A stretch of 64,000 bases of DNA from Anaerolineae bacterium (GCA_027494015.1 JAOSJP010000039.1:1-64000), one strand, 5' to 3'. Shown: positions 1-10,740, counted from the stretch's first letter. Notes: generated from the sequence alone by a model not told the origin. Numbers and translations are program-made.

Positions 1-1
1 T

Positions 2-1675
2 CGTGGTCGATCCGCAGCGCGCAGGTGGGGTGTGGTCTGCAACAACCTGCGCCTGATCGGCAGCGGCCTCTACGACCGGCGCGAGATCTGGCGCGTCGAG
101 CTGAGCACGGCCATCCTGGTGCTGCTGACCGGCCTCAGCCTGGGCATCTGGGCGCGGGTGGCGCGGGCCGCATTCATCGCCGTGCTGGTCACGTTGGGGA
201 TCATCCTGTTCGTGCCGATCCTCGCGGCGCGCATTCCCCAGCCGACAATCCACGCCCTGATCGAGCCGCGCAAAGCGCCGTTGGACTTCGTCTTCGTCGG
301 CTACCAGGGAGACACGGTGCGCTTTGTCCTCGATCCGCAGACCGATCTGGCCGCCCTGGACGAGCCGATGATTGGGTTCGTCGAGACGCAGTCGCGCGCC
401 GAATGGTCCACCCAATCGCGCCAGGCGCGCAGCGGCGATCTCGATCTGGCGGCTTACAACCTGGTCGTCAGCCTGCGCCTGGTCGATGGGGCGGGCCGCA
501 CCGTCACCACCCCGGACGGTCCCGCCGAGATCCGGATCGGCGCGGAGGAGTCCGGCGGCGCGCTGGAAGTCACCCTGCCCGCCGATGGCTGGTACGTGCT
601 CAAGGTGACTCGCGACGACGAGGCCAACGGCGAGCGCGACAATAACCAGGGCTACGCCTGGCTGCGCATGGAGGGCGTGGAGCTGTTTTCCAGCCAGGAG
701 GGCAGACGGCCACCCGCGAAGAGGAATTCGGCGCGCCGCCCCAGGTCGAGCGCCCGTTGTATGCCGAGGAAAAAGCCTACCGCTTCGAGGGCACGCGCAC
801 GTTCAGCGAGTTCATCAATCTCCAGATCGCGCCCTTCTTCGAGCGCATCGCCATGCCGCTGGTCCTGGGCACGGCGCTGTTCGCCAACGGCTGGGTGATT
901 GGGGTGCTCGGCAAGCGCGAGCGCGCCGTCCGGCGCTGGACGCTGATCGGCTGGCTGGTGGCCACTCCGGCGATCCTGATCATCCTGCGCGGCTTCAGCG
1001 GGTCGCGGGCGCTGCCGCTGGTGGGGACATCGATGTGGGGTGGCCTGCTGCTCACCATGCTGCTCACCATCGTGGGCATCACCGCCTCGTTCCCGCTGGG
1101 CGTGGCGCTGGCGCTGGGACGCCGCAGCAGCCTGCCCGTGATCAAGTGGACCTGCACCCTGTTCATCGAGACCATTCGCGGCGTGCCGCTGATCACGATC
1201 CTGTTCATGGCCAAGCTGATCGTGCCGTTCTTCTGGTCGGGCCTGTCCAACATCGACCTGACGATCCGCATGATGATCGGCCTGACGCTGTTCAGCGCGG
1301 CCTACCTGGCGGAGAACGTGCGCGGCGGCCTGCAGATCATCCCGCACGGACAGATCGAAGCCGCGCGCGCCCTGGGCCTCAACCCGTTCCTGACGACGAC
1401 GTTCATCGTACTGCCGCAGGCGCTGCGCGCGGTCATCCCGGCCATCGTCGGCCAGTTCATCAGCCTGTTCAAAGATACGTCGCTGGTGGCCGGTGGTGGG
1501 CTTGTTTGAATTGGTCGGCATTGTGGATACTATTGTAAGCGGGCAGCCGATCTACCGGCCCTACCAGCGCGAGGCGTATTTCTTCATTGCCATCGTGTAC
1601 TTCGTCATCAGCTATGCCATGTCCGACGTGAGCCGGCGGCTGGAGACATCCGGGGCTGGCAGTCTGCGCAAGTAG
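2..1675 (+). CDS. Amino-acid ABC transporter permease, HisM/AapM type (5' end outside window; frameshifted)
   Basis: Membrane subunit of a polar amino-acid importer. The window starts inside the gene. The product reads in frame 2 to about 700, in frame 1 from about 757 to 1490, then in frame 2 to the TAG at 1673-1675, so at least two indels break it. The first piece has hydrophobic segments and then a soluble stretch of about 110 residues (about 270-660), unusual for this family. The second piece is the permease core, with the EAA-type loop (EAARALGLNPF) near 1355-1390 that docks on the ATPase. The last piece ends VSRRLE, a common C-terminus here. The ATPase gene follows after 24 bp, which supports one operon. 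The family call is secure; the exact N-terminus cannot be seen. Confidence 0.85.
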
Positions 1676-1699
1676 GCCCGCATCGAAGGGAAGCGATTG

Positions 1700-2451
<752 letters not shown>

Positions 2452-2459
2452 GGGGCCGG

Positions 2460-3341
2460 ATCGCGACTGTTGCCGTCCCAACCTACCGGCGCATTCTCGT
2501 ACCGCTCGACGGATCGGACGCGGCCGAGTACGCGATCGGGGCCGCCATGGGCCTGGCGCGCCAGCACGCCGCCGAGATCGTGCTGCTCTTTGTCGAGCAC
2601 CTGCCCGCCGAATCAGTAGAGTTGGATCCGACCAGCCAGACGCGCGAGCACATGCAGGCGTATCTGACCCGCGTGCGGGACCGGCTGCGCGATGACGGCC
2701 TGCGCGCCCAGGAACGGGTGATCACCGGGTACGCGCTGCCCGAATCGCTGGTCAAGTTCGTGGAAACGGAGCACATCGATCTGATCGTCACATCGACCCA
2801 GGGCCGGACCAGCATGCTCCGCTGGCTGCTGGGCAACCAGGTCGAAAACGCGCTGAACGTCCTCCCGACCCCGGTGCTGTTGGTGCGGCCCATGCTGCAC
2901 AAGATCGTCGTCCCGCTCGACGGCTCCAAATGGTCCGAGAGCGCCATCCCCAAGGCGGTCGAGATCGCGCGGCAGCACGGCGCCGAGCTGGTGCTGCTGC
3001 ACGTCTACCAGTCGCCTGTGCGCAGCTACGCCGACCAGATCGCCGTGGCGGGCCAACTGCTGTTGGCCGACCAGCCCTTCGAGCAGATGCGCGACCAGCT
3101 CACCGCGCTGCGCAACCGGCTGAGGCAGGAAGGCGTCCGCGCCCAGGTGCAGATCGTGCACAGCAACAACCCCGCGCAGGCCATCTGCGAATTCGCCGAA
3201 TCCGAAGAAGGCATCAGCATGGTGGTCATGTCCACGCACGGGCGAACCGGCCTCTCGCGCTGGCTGCTGGGCAGCGTGGCCCAGCGCGTGATCAAGGACC
3301 TGCGCTGCCCGGTCACGCTGGTGCATCCGGGCAACGACTGA
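2460..3341 (+). CDS. Universal stress protein with two tandem UspA domains
   Basis: Cytoplasmic UspA-family protein of about 290 residues containing two Usp domains in tandem. Domain 1 begins [12 protein letters not shown] and carries [14 protein letters not shown]. Domain 2 begins [14 protein letters not shown] and carries [17 protein letters not shown], which fits the ATP-binding pattern G-x2-G-x9-G-S/T of ATP-binding Usp proteins. The glycine spacing in domain 1 is weaker, so nucleotide binding may be confined to domain 2. The start is uncertain because the frame runs open from the ATPase upstream and no good start codon with a ribosome site lies near 2460-2490; another indel there is possible. 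It probably belongs to the transporter operon. Confidence 0.85.
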   Translation: MATVAVPTYRRILVPLDGSDAAEYAIGAAMGLARQHAAEIVLLFVEHLPAESVELDPTSQTREHMQAYLTRVRDRLRDDGLRAQERVITGYALPESLVKFVETEHIDLIVTSTQGRTSMLRWLLGNQVENALNVLPTPVLLVRPMLHKIVVPLDGSKWSESAIPKAVEIARQHGAELVLLHVYQSPVRSYADQIAVAGQLLLADQPFEQMRDQLTALRNRLRQEGVRAQVQIVHSNNPAQAICEFAESEEGISMVVMSTHGRTGLSRWLLGSVAQRVIKDLRCPVTLVHPGND

Positions 3342-3397
3342 TCGCGCAACCGGCGCGGCAAGGACCATCCCCCTCGTTTGTCCCGCTTCGTGTCGCG

Positions 3398-3426
3398 TTG
3401 GTGCCGCGTCTCCCCTCTGGTATACT
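3398..3426 (+). promoter_or_regulatory. Sigma70-type promoter for the esterase gene
   Basis: TTGGTG at 3398-3403 and TATACT at 3421-3426 are separated by exactly 17 bases. The pair lies about 115 bp upstream of the esterase start, in the gap after the stress protein. Called by pattern only. Confidence 0.45.
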
Positions 3427-3539
3427 GGTGGAACGCTGCCCGACCGATACCGGTACCTTGCGACAACTGCCTCCACTGACGCCTTCCTGACCGCGGCCAT
3501 GGTGTACCCAGCACGAACCACAATTCGGAGGATTCCCCC

Positions 3540-4849
3540 ATGTCTCATCCGGCTCCCAAGCACGCAACGCTCGATGATTGGATCGCGCGCGAGGCGATCC
3601 CGTTTTCCGTGGAGTCGCCGCCCGCGTTCAACGCCGCGGTCGACCGCGTGATCGCTGCGCTGGGCGACGCGGTGACGCTGCTGGGCTTCGGCGAGGCGCT
3701 CCACGGCGGGCAGGCGATCCTCACCCTGCGCAACCGGATCTTCCAGCGTCTGGTCGAAGCGCACGGCTACCGCGCCATCGCCATCGAGAGCAGCTTCACG
3801 CGGGCGCCCGCCATCAACGCGTATGTCGCCGGGCGCGGTCCGGACGCGTATGACGCGGTACAGGCGGGCGGGTTCAGCCACGGCTTCGGCGAGATCGAGG
3901 CGAATCGCGAGTTGGTCGAGTGGATGCGCGCCTACAATGCTGATCCAGCCCACCCAGTGAAGCTCCAGTTCTACGGTTTCGACACGCCGACCGAGATGAT
4001 GTACGCCGACAGCCCGCGCCACGCGCTGACGGTCGCGATCGATTACCTCGCCACGGTCGACAGCGCCCGCGCCCAGGCGATCCGCGAGCGCATCGACGCG
4101 CTGCTCGGCCCGGACGCCGCCTGGGAAACCACCGAGGCCGCCATGGACCCGTCGAAGTCGATCGGGCTGTCACCTGCCGCTACCGCGCTGCGGATCGAGA
4201 CCGAGGAGCTTATCGCGGACCTGAGCGTGCGCCGCCCCGACCTGATAGCCCAGACCGGCGCCGACCGCTACCGGGAAGCCGCGCACACCGCCGCGATAGC
4301 GCGGCAGTTGCTGACCTATCACGCCGCCATGGCGCGCGAGTCGAGCGACCGGATCGGCAGGATGCTCGGCATGCGCGACGCGTGGATGGCGGACAACTTG
4401 GGTGCCATCGCCGCCCGCGAGCGCGACCGGGGAAGGTGTTCGTCTTCGCCCACAACAGCCATCTCAAATACGGCCGGGCCGAATGGCAGCTTGGCCCGCA
4501 CGCGCTGGCATGGTGGCCCACGGGCGCGCACCTGCGCGCCATGGTTGGCGCGGCCTACGCCGTCATCGGCTCGGCGGTGGGCGTGTCGGACACCAACGGC
4601 ATCGGCCGGCCCGAACCGGGCACGCTGGAAGCGCGCCTCACCGCCGCGCCGGGGCCGGTGCGGTTCATCCCGACTCGCCAGGGCCAGGGCCTGCCCGCCG
4701 CGGAGATCGCCGCCCTTCCCACCCGGTCGGGCAGCGCGAGGAACGGGAGCTACTTCCCGCTGACGCCGCACAGCGTGGGCGACTTCGACTGGCTGGCCGT
4801 TCTGGATTCGACGACCTACACGCTTGGCGGACCGCCGCTGCCACCATAA
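3540..4849 (+). CDS. Erythromycin esterase family protein (frameshifted near 4425)
   Basis: Member of the erythromycin esterase/succinoglycan biosynthesis hydrolase family (PF05139). The N-terminal part has GFGEALHGGQ near residues 49-58, matching the conserved Glu/His motif of EreA/EreB. ESSF near residue 83 matches the second acidic site. After one indel near 4425 the frame moves from 3 to 2 and continues with VFVFAHNSHL, the third catalytic His region. The total of about 435 residues is normal for the family. ATG 3540 follows GGAGG at a good distance. Many environmental homologues are not tied to macrolides, so resistance should not be assumed; the natural substrate is unknown. Confidence 0.85.
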
Positions 4850-5005
4850 CGCGCCGGACCGTGCGCGCTGCTCGCGCACGCCTTCGTGCAGATTGCCGTT
4901 TTTTCGATCCGGCAAACTTGTTATCATGGGTGCTGGAACGGCCGCTCCGGGCACCGGCCCGGCGGCTGCCTGGCTGCGCCCCTATTCGGAAAAAGGTTTT
5001 GGATT

Positions 5006-5885
5006 ATGACTGCCACACCCTGGGAAGATTTTTTGATCGCCGCGCGCGGCGGCACCCGTCCCGGACCCCGGTCGCGCTCATCGTGGACAGCCCCTGGCTG
5101 CCCGGCTTTGCCCACATGCACACGCTCGACTTCTTCCTGTATCCCGATCGCTGGCTGGCGGCTCACCTGGCCCTGACGGAACGCTTTCCCGAGGTCGTGT
5201 TCCTGCCCGGCTTCTGGGTGGAATACGGCATGGCGAACGAGCCGACCGCCTTCGGGGCGCCCGTGCTGTGGCGCGCCGATGCGCCGCCCGCCATGCGCCA
5301 CATGGCCCTGCCGCCGGAGGCATGGGCTGGCCTGCCCCGCCCCGATCCCCACACCGACGGCATGATGCCCTGGTGCTGCGCCGGTTGGCGAACCTGGAGG
5401 GGGCGAGCTGCCGGAACCGCACCGCATCCGCATCGTGGCGGCGCGCGGCCCTCTGGCCCTGGCGACCCACGTGCTGGGCACGACGCCCTTTCTGGAGGCG
5501 ACTGCCGCCGAGCCGGACGCGGTCGAGGCCGTGCTGGACATCTTCACCGACACGGTGATCGCGTTCCTGCGCGCCCAGCTCGACTGCCTGCGCGAGCCGG
5601 TGGGCGTGCTGGTGCTGGACGACATCCCCGGCCTGCTCTCGCCGCGCGCATTCAACCGGATCGCGCTGCCGGTGCTCAACCGCGTCTTCGCGGCGTTCGA
5701 CGGCCTGCTGCGCATCTATCACAACGACACGCCCTGCGCCCACCTGCTACCCCACCTGTCCGCGCTGGAATGCGACGTCTTCAATTTCAGCCACGAGATG
5801 GCGCTGGCCGAGGTCAGGGCCGCGCTCGGCCCCAAGATCGCGCTGCTGGGCAACGTCGCCCCGCTCGACCTGCTGGTGCGGGGGG
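5006..5885 (+). CDS. Uroporphyrinogen decarboxylase-family methyltransferase (MtaA/CmuA-like), frameshifted and 3'-truncated
   Basis: UroD-superfamily protein of the kind that moves methyl groups between a corrinoid protein and a carrier. It starts MTATPWEDFLIAARGG at about 5006 and is broken by indels near 5080, 5370 and 5402. Recognisable parts are PWLPGFAHMHTLDFFLYPDR, LVLDDIPGLLSPRAF and FNFSHEM followed by LGNVAPLDLLVRG. That last motif normally sits about 40-50 residues before the C-terminus. The frame then hits a G run at 5880-5887 and the sequence passes straight into DUF1638, so the C-terminus is lost. The neighbours (DUF1638, RACo-like activator, pterin methyltransferase) point to corrinoid-dependent demethylation rather than haem synthesis. 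Confidence 0.75.
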
Positions 5886-6602
5886 GGCATCTACGCCATC
5901 GCCGCCGACGCGCCGCACACCGTGTCCGTGCGCCTGTACCGCCAGGGATTGCACAACACCCCCAAGAAGCTGCGCCAGACTCTCCAGGGGCAGATTGACG
6001 CCATCCAGCCGGGCGAGTGCGACGCGATCCTGCTCGCTTACGGCATGTGCGGCACCTCGACGCTGGGCCTCGTGGCGCGCCACACGCCGCTGGTCATCCC
6101 GCGGACGCACGACTGCATCGCCCTCTACCTCGGCTCGCACCAGCGCTACCTGGAGGAGTTCCAGGCGCACCCCGGCACCTACTGGTACAGCCTGGACTAC
6201 ATGGAGCGCAACGAGCCAGGCCCCAACGCGGGCCTGGGTTCGGGGCAGATCGGCGTGATGGAGGAAGTCTACGAGGAGTACGTCGCCAGGTTCGGCCAGG
6301 ACAACGCCGATTATCTGATGGAAGTGATGGGCGAGTGGGGCCAGCACTACGAGCGCGCCGTCTACATTGAGATGGGCAACGGTGACGGCGCCGCCTTCGA
6401 GCAGTTGGCCCGCGATCAGGCGGCGCGGCGCGGCTGGACCTTCGAGCGTAAACAGGGTGACCGGCGAATGCTGCGGATGCTGCTCGCTGGCAATTGGGCG
6501 GAAAACGAATTCTTGGTCGTGCCGCCCGGCCACGCCATCCAGCAGTCCGGCGACGAGACCGAGCTGATCGTCGCGCGTCCGGTGGATGGGGGCCATGACT
6601 GA
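5886..6602 (+). CDS. DUF1638 domain protein, N-terminus lost at a G run
   Basis: The DUF1638 family has no established biochemical function but recurs beside corrinoid methyltransferase genes. The visible protein begins within GIYAIAADAPHTVSVRLY, which matches the interior of the family's first region, so roughly 20 N-terminal residues are missing. Family features follow: QGLHNTPKKLR, YGMCGTSTLGL, IPRTHDCIALYLGS and WYSLDYME. It stops at TGA 6600-6602, overlapping the ATG (6595) of the activator gene, so the two are translationally coupled. An in-frame ATG at 5922 would give a shorter product, but homology starts earlier. The conserved Cys and His could bind metal or corrinoid; that is a guess. 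Confidence 0.8.
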   Translation, partial: GIYAIAADAPHTVSVRLYRQGLHNTPKKLRQTLQGQIDAIQPGECDAILLAYGMCGTSTLGLVARHTPLVIPRTHDCIALYLGSHQRYLEEFQAHPGTYWYSLDYMERNEPGPNAGLGSGQIGVMEEVYEEYVARFGQDNADYLMEVMGEWGQHYERAVYIEMGNGDGAAFEQLARDQAARRGWTFERKQGDRRMLRMLLAGNWAENEFLVVPPGHAIQQSGDETELIVARPVDGGHD

Positions 6603-8409
6603 GGTCGCCTTTCAGCCAATCGGACGGCGCATCGAGGCGCGGCCCGGCGATACCCTGCTCGAAGCGGCCCAGGACGCGGGCGTGGCGCTGTCGGCGGTGT
6701 GCGGCGGCGTGGGCGTCTGCGGCGACTGCCGCGTGCGCGTGCTGCAGGGCGCAGTCACTCCGCTCAACGTCGTCGAAGAGGAGATGCTCTCCGACGCTGA
6801 CCTGGCGAGCGGGCTGCGCCTGGCCTGCCAGACGGAGATCGATGGCAAGGCCCTGATCGTCGTGGACGTGCCGCCGGATTCGCTGAGCGCCGCCCAGCGC
6901 AGCCAGGTGGAGGGCGAGGAGATTCCCCTGGCGGTGGCCCCGGCCATCCAGACCTGCGACCTGAGCGCCGACCCACCCTCGGTGGACGATCTGCGCGGCG
7001 ACTGGGAGCGGGTGCGCGACCTGCCAGCGGGTGAATGGCGCGTCTCCGCGCCGGTGATGGCCGAGCTGCCGGGCACGCTGCGCGGGCACGGCTGGCGGAC
7101 GCGCATGGTCACGTTGGGGCGCGACGTGGTGCGCTTCCTGCCGCCGGAGGCCACGCCGCTCGGCTTCGCGGTGGACGTGGGCACCACCGGCCTGGCCGCC
7201 TACCTGGTGGACCTGCTGACCGGCGCGACGGTGGGCATCGCCGGGGCGACCAACCCGCAGATCGCCTACGGTGAGGACGTGATGGCCCGCCTGACGCTGT
7301 GCGTCCGCGACCCGGACGGGCTGTCCCGGCTGCAAAAGGCGATCACCGGCGGTCTCAACGACCTGCTGCACGAAGTCTGCGCCCAGGCGAGCGTCTCACC
7401 GCGCCGCGTGGTGGACGTGGTGACGGTCGGCAACACGGCCATGCATCACCTGCTGCTCGGCCTGCCGGTTGAGCAGCTTGGCTCCGCGCCCTACGTCCCG
7501 ACAGTATCGTCGGCCATGCACACGCCGGCCCGCGCCCTGGGCCTGGACGTGGCAGCGGGGGCCATCGTCTACCTGCCGCCCAACGTGGCCGGGTTCGTCG
7601 GCGGCGATCACATGGCCATGCTGCTGGCAACGGAAACCGCCACGCAGCCCGGCATCACGCTCAGCCTGGACATCGGCACCAACACCGAGGTCACGCTCAA
7701 CGCGCGCGGCAAGCTGTGGAGCTGCTCGACGGCGTCCGGCCCGGCCTTCGAGGGCGCGCACATCCGCGACGGGATGCGCGCCGCCGATGGCGCCATCGAG
7801 CGCCTGGCCTGGAAGGACGGCGCGCTGGCCTGGCTGACCATCAACCACGCCAAACCGGTCGGGCTGTGCGGCTCCGGCATCCTCGACGCAGTGCACGCCC
7901 TGCGCGCCGCCGGACTCGTCACCGAGACGGGGCGGATGGTCGCCGGGCACCCCAACGTGCACGGCGAAGGGCACAATATGTGGTATGAGATCGTCCCCGC
8001 CCGCCAGACGGGGCACGGGCGCGCGGTGGTCATCAGCCGCTCGGACGTGAACGAGGTGCAGCTTGCGAAGGGGGCCATCCGCGCCGGGATCAAGCTGCTC
8101 GTGGAGCGGGCCGGGCTGGAGGAGAGCGCCATTGACCAGGTGATCGTCGCCGGAGCCTTCGGCAACTACATTGACCTGGCCGGCGCAGTGGCCATCGGCA
8201 TGTTCCCGCCGCTGCCGCTGGAGCGTTTCCGCCAGGTGGGCAACGCGGCGGGCATCGGTGCCAAGCGCCTGCTGATCAACGCCCACGAGCGCGAGCGCGC
8301 CGCCGCCCTTGTCGGGCGTCTGCACTACATCGAGCTGACCAACCACCCGCATTTCACGGATCGGTTCAGCCAGGCGGTCAGGCTTGCGCCCGACCCCTGG
8401 GAAGAATGA
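6595..8409 (+). CDS. RACo-like corrinoid activation protein (2Fe-2S ferredoxin plus ASKHA ATPase, DUF4445)
   Basis: Predicted ATP-dependent reductive activator that returns inactive Co(II) corrinoid to Co(I). The N-terminal 2Fe-2S ferredoxin domain shows the Cys pattern CGGVGVCGDC with a later Cys in RLACQTE. A linker is followed by the actin-like ATPase domain, with FAVDVGTTGLAAYLVD and LSLDIGTNTEVTLN as the phosphate loops and IVAGAFGNYIDL near the end. About 604 residues is normal for the RACo/RamA-like group. ATG 6595 overlaps the DUF1638 stop; an ATG at 6586 is an alternative. This gene is uninterrupted, unlike its neighbours, and it fixes the cluster's function best. Confidence 0.9.
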   Translation: MTEVAFQPIGRRIEARPGDTLLEAAQDAGVALSAVCGGVGVCGDCRVRVLQGAVTPLNVVEEEMLSDADLASGLRLACQTEIDGKALIVVDVPPDSLSAAQRSQVEGEEIPLAVAPAIQTCDLSADPPSVDDLRGDWERVRDLPAGEWRVSAPVMAELPGTLRGHGWRTRMVTLGRDVVRFLPPEATPLGFAVDVGTTGLAAYLVDLLTGATVGIAGATNPQIAYGEDVMARLTLCVRDPDGLSRLQKAITGGLNDLLHEVCAQASVSPRRVVDVVTVGNTAMHHLLLGLPVEQLGSAPYVPTVSSAMHTPARALGLDVAAGAIVYLPPNVAGFVGGDHMAMLLATETATQPGITLSLDIGTNTEVTLNARGKLWSCSTASGPAFEGAHIRDGMRAADGAIERLAWKDGALAWLTINHAKPVGLCGSGILDAVHALRAAGLVTETGRMVAGHPNVHGEGHNMWYEIVPARQTGHGRAVVISRSDVNEVQLAKGAIRAGIKLLVERAGLEESAIDQVIVAGAFGNYIDLAGAVAIGMFPPLPLERFRQVGNAAGIGAKRLLINAHERERAAALVGRLHYIELTNHPHFTDRFSQAVRLAPDPWEE

Positions 8410-8437
8410 GCGTATCACCCTGAGGAGCTATTCGATC

Positions 8438-8915
8438 ATGCAGACTGTTTTGCGCGGCCCATCGTCCGAAGTCATCATCTCGCCCGAAACGCCGATCGTC
8501 ATGATCGGCGAGCGCATCAACCCAACCGGGCGCAAGGCGTTCAGCGCCGAATTGCAGGCCGGCGACCTGAGCCGTATCCCGCGCGACGCGCAGGCCCAGG
8601 CAGACGCCGGGGCGACCGTGCTCGATGTCAACGTGGGCGCGGTCAGCGTGGACGAGGTCGCCCTGCTGCCCCAGGCCGTGCGCCTGGTGCAGGACACGGT
8701 AGACCTGCCCGTGTGCATTGACTCGGCGAACCCGGCAGCGCTGAAAGCCGGGCTGAAGGCCGCACGCGGGCGCGCGCTGGGTCAACTCAGTCAACGGCGA
8801 AGCTTGGACAGTCTCAGGGGCCGTGCTGCCCATCGTCGCCGAGCCCAGACGCCGCCGTGATCGCCGCTGTGCATGGACGACAGCGGCATCCCCACCGGAG
8901 CGCCTGATCGCGGCT
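8438..8915 (+). pseudogene. Pterin-binding methyltetrahydrofolate:corrinoid methyltransferase fragment (AcsE/MtrH-like)
   Basis: N-terminal half of a pterin-binding methyltransferase that would exchange methyl groups between tetrahydrofolate and a corrinoid protein. ATG 8438 has AGGAG upstream. The first 110 residues are intact, with IGERINPTGRKAF, AGATVLDVNVG and VCIDSANPAALKAGLK. After about 8775 the family sequence continues across several frames: VNSVNGEAW, VLPIVAE, AAVIAAVHG and DSGIPTGA. It stops abruptly near 8910, where a WYL-regulator gene on the other strand takes over. About half of the barrel is missing. Multiple indels plus an abrupt end suggest assembly damage more than natural decay. 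Confidence 0.7.
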
Positions 8916-9620
8916 GATAGCGCGCCCGGCTGGCCTCGAACTGGGCGCTCCACGACGCCCATAGGTCGCAAGGTCGAAGTCCGGCGGGCGCTCGAACTGC
9001 TCGCCGGGCACGATCGTCCTGCACCCGCGACACGCGGTAGACGCGCACGCGGTCCTCCTCCACGCCCACCAGGTACCAGATGCTCGCCTTGGCGACCAGC
9101 CCGTAGGCGTCGACGCGGCGCTCGACCTGCTGCCCGTCGCTGCGACGGTACACCAGATCGACTTTGCGATCCTCCCACACCGCCTGCTGCAGCACCGGCA
9201 GGAACGGCACCGGCTCCTCGGGGCGGAACCAGCCCGCCGCGTCGAGCAGAATCCGCTGGCGGACGCGCTGCGCTTCGTGCGCCGGATGGATGGCAGCGCG
9301 GCCAGCAGCTTGAGCATGGCATCCTCGACCGCCTGCCCCAACCCCAGGTCGGCCAGCGGGCGCGACACGCTGGCCACGAACAGCGTCCGGACCTCGGCTT
9401 CGGTCAGGCCGGTCAGGCTGGTGCGATAGCCTTCCACCAGGCCGCAGCCGCCGTTTGGCCCGCGCTCGGTAAGAACGGGCACGCCCGCCGCGTGGAGCGC
9501 GTCCAGGTCGCGGTAGATCGTCCGCTCCGAAACGCCGAGCGTTGCGGCCAGTTGGGCGGCGGTCAGGCGTCCTTTGGATTGCAGCAGCAGTAGAATGGAC
9601 AGCAGCCGGTCGGCGCGCAC
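8916..9620 (-). CDS. YafY-type HTH/WYL-domain transcriptional regulator (frameshifted, C-terminus lost)
   Basis: DNA-binding regulator with an N-terminal DeoR-like winged helix (RADRLLSILLLLQSKGRLTA, then SERTIYRDLDALHAAGVPV) and a ligand-sensing WYL domain (VDLVYRRSDG, YGLVAKASIWYLVG, VRVYRVSRV). GTG 9618-9620 is preceded by AGGAGG. Indels occur near 9290 and 9025. Family proteins continue about 80 residues past FEASRARY, but here the gene abuts the truncated methyltransferase at about 8915-8930. The divergent promoter region holds a perfect inverted repeat (9660-9678), a likely binding site. The regulated gene may be the divergent transglutaminase-like gene. Confidence 0.8.
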
Positions 9621-9659
9621 GGGTCACCTCCTGGTAACCCTTCGAGCATACCACAAAAA

Positions 9660-9693
9660 CCTGACAAAAGGTGTCAGGAATGCCTGGTATGAT
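9660..9693. promoter_or_regulatory. Inverted-repeat operator and -10 element between the WYL regulator and the divergent gene
   Basis: CCTGACA-AAAGG-TGTCAGG is a perfect 7-bp inverted repeat at 9660-9678. TATGAT at 9688-9693 can serve as a -10 for the rightward gene starting at 9736. Position and symmetry suit binding by the dimeric WYL regulator, which would then control itself and its neighbour. Confidence 0.45.
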
Positions 9694-9735
9694 AGGCTAG
9701 AAGTCCTATCCCCGCACGATCAAGGAGTTGTCCGA

Positions 9736-10645
9736 ATGGCTGAAACCACCGCCAACCCGCTCACGTTTTACGCGTATCCCGGCGTGATGACCCCCCCGGT
9801 GAGCACGCCGCGCTGCTGCAAGGACTGCCGGAGGCGATCCCGGCGCTGTGCGCGATCGTGCAGCACAACCTCCTGCACGTCTTCTGGGCCGAGCGCTACG
9901 GACCGCCGCTGGCGCCCGAACGCCGGGCCGAGGTCAACATCCGCCGCGCATCGACCATGCTGGCGCGCATCGCCGAGCGCGACAGCCGCCTGCTGACCCT
10001 GCCCCGCCCGGTAGACCGGCGTCTGGTGGGCAACTGCCGCCACTTCGCGGTCATGCTCGCCACGCTGCTGCGCCACCAGGGCATCCCGGCCCGCGCCCGC
10101 TGCGGGTTCGGGACGTACTTCACGCCCGGCCAGTTCGAGGATCACTGGGCCTGCGAGGTTTGGAACGAGGCCGAGAACCGCTGGATGATGGTCGACCCCA
10201 GCTTGACGCGCTCCAGATCGAGTCGCTGGACGTGACGTTCGATCCGGACGACGTGCCCGCCGACCGGTTCATCGTGGCCGGGCGCGCGTGGCAGATGTGC
10301 CGCAGCGGCGAGGCCGACCCGGAGCGCTTCGGCATCTTCGACATGCACGGGCTGTGGTTCGTGTGGGGCAACCTGCTGCGCGATTTCGCCGCGCTCAACA
10401 AAATGGAGCTGCTGCCGTGGGACTGCTGGGGGCTGATGGAAGTCGACGATCCCGGCGGCGACGCGGCGCTGGCGGTGTTCGACCGTGTGGCCGCGCTGAC
10501 GCTGGGCGGCAACGACGATTTCGGCGCGCTGCGCAGCGCCTACGACAGCGAGCCTGACCTGCGCGTGCCGCCGGAGATCATCAGCTACGCGGACGGCAAG
10601 CCGCAGATCGTCAACATCCTCGAAGGCGAGCAGTTCCCCGCCTGA
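9736..10645 (+). CDS. Transglutaminase-like cysteine protein (frameshifted twice)
   Basis: Cytosolic protein of about 300 residues with a transglutaminase-like fold. The catalytic Cys lies in GNCRHFAVMLATLLRHQGIP (near 10030), the His in EDHWACEVW (near 10143) and the Asp in WMMVDPSL (near 10193), in the correct order. Indels sit in a C run at 9789-9796 and near 10200. The C-terminal 140 residues are family-specific and of unknown role. ATG 9736 is the start used; GGAG lies about 10 bases upstream. The substrate is unknown; the family ranges from proteases to peptide amidases. It ends just before an intrinsic terminator. Confidence 0.75.
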
Positions 10646-10675
10646 CGATCGGCACAATTCGCGCAAATCCGGTAT

Positions 10676-10708
10676 AGTGGCTGCATCCTGCTGGCAGCCA
10701 CTTTTTGT
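10676..10708 (+). terminator. Intrinsic terminator after the transglutaminase-like gene
   Basis: An 8-bp stem GTGGCTGC/GCAGCCAC (10677-10684 with 10694-10701) is followed directly by TTTTT. It lies 30 bp after the stop codon at 10645. Confidence 0.75.
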
Positions 10709-10740
10709 TATCGCCCGCGCACAGAACAAGGAGCAGCCGC

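Noticed and set aside
3540..4849. Macrolide resistance gene
   Set aside because: The fold matches erythromycin esterases, but no resistance or mobile genes flank it, and most environmental homologues have unknown substrates.
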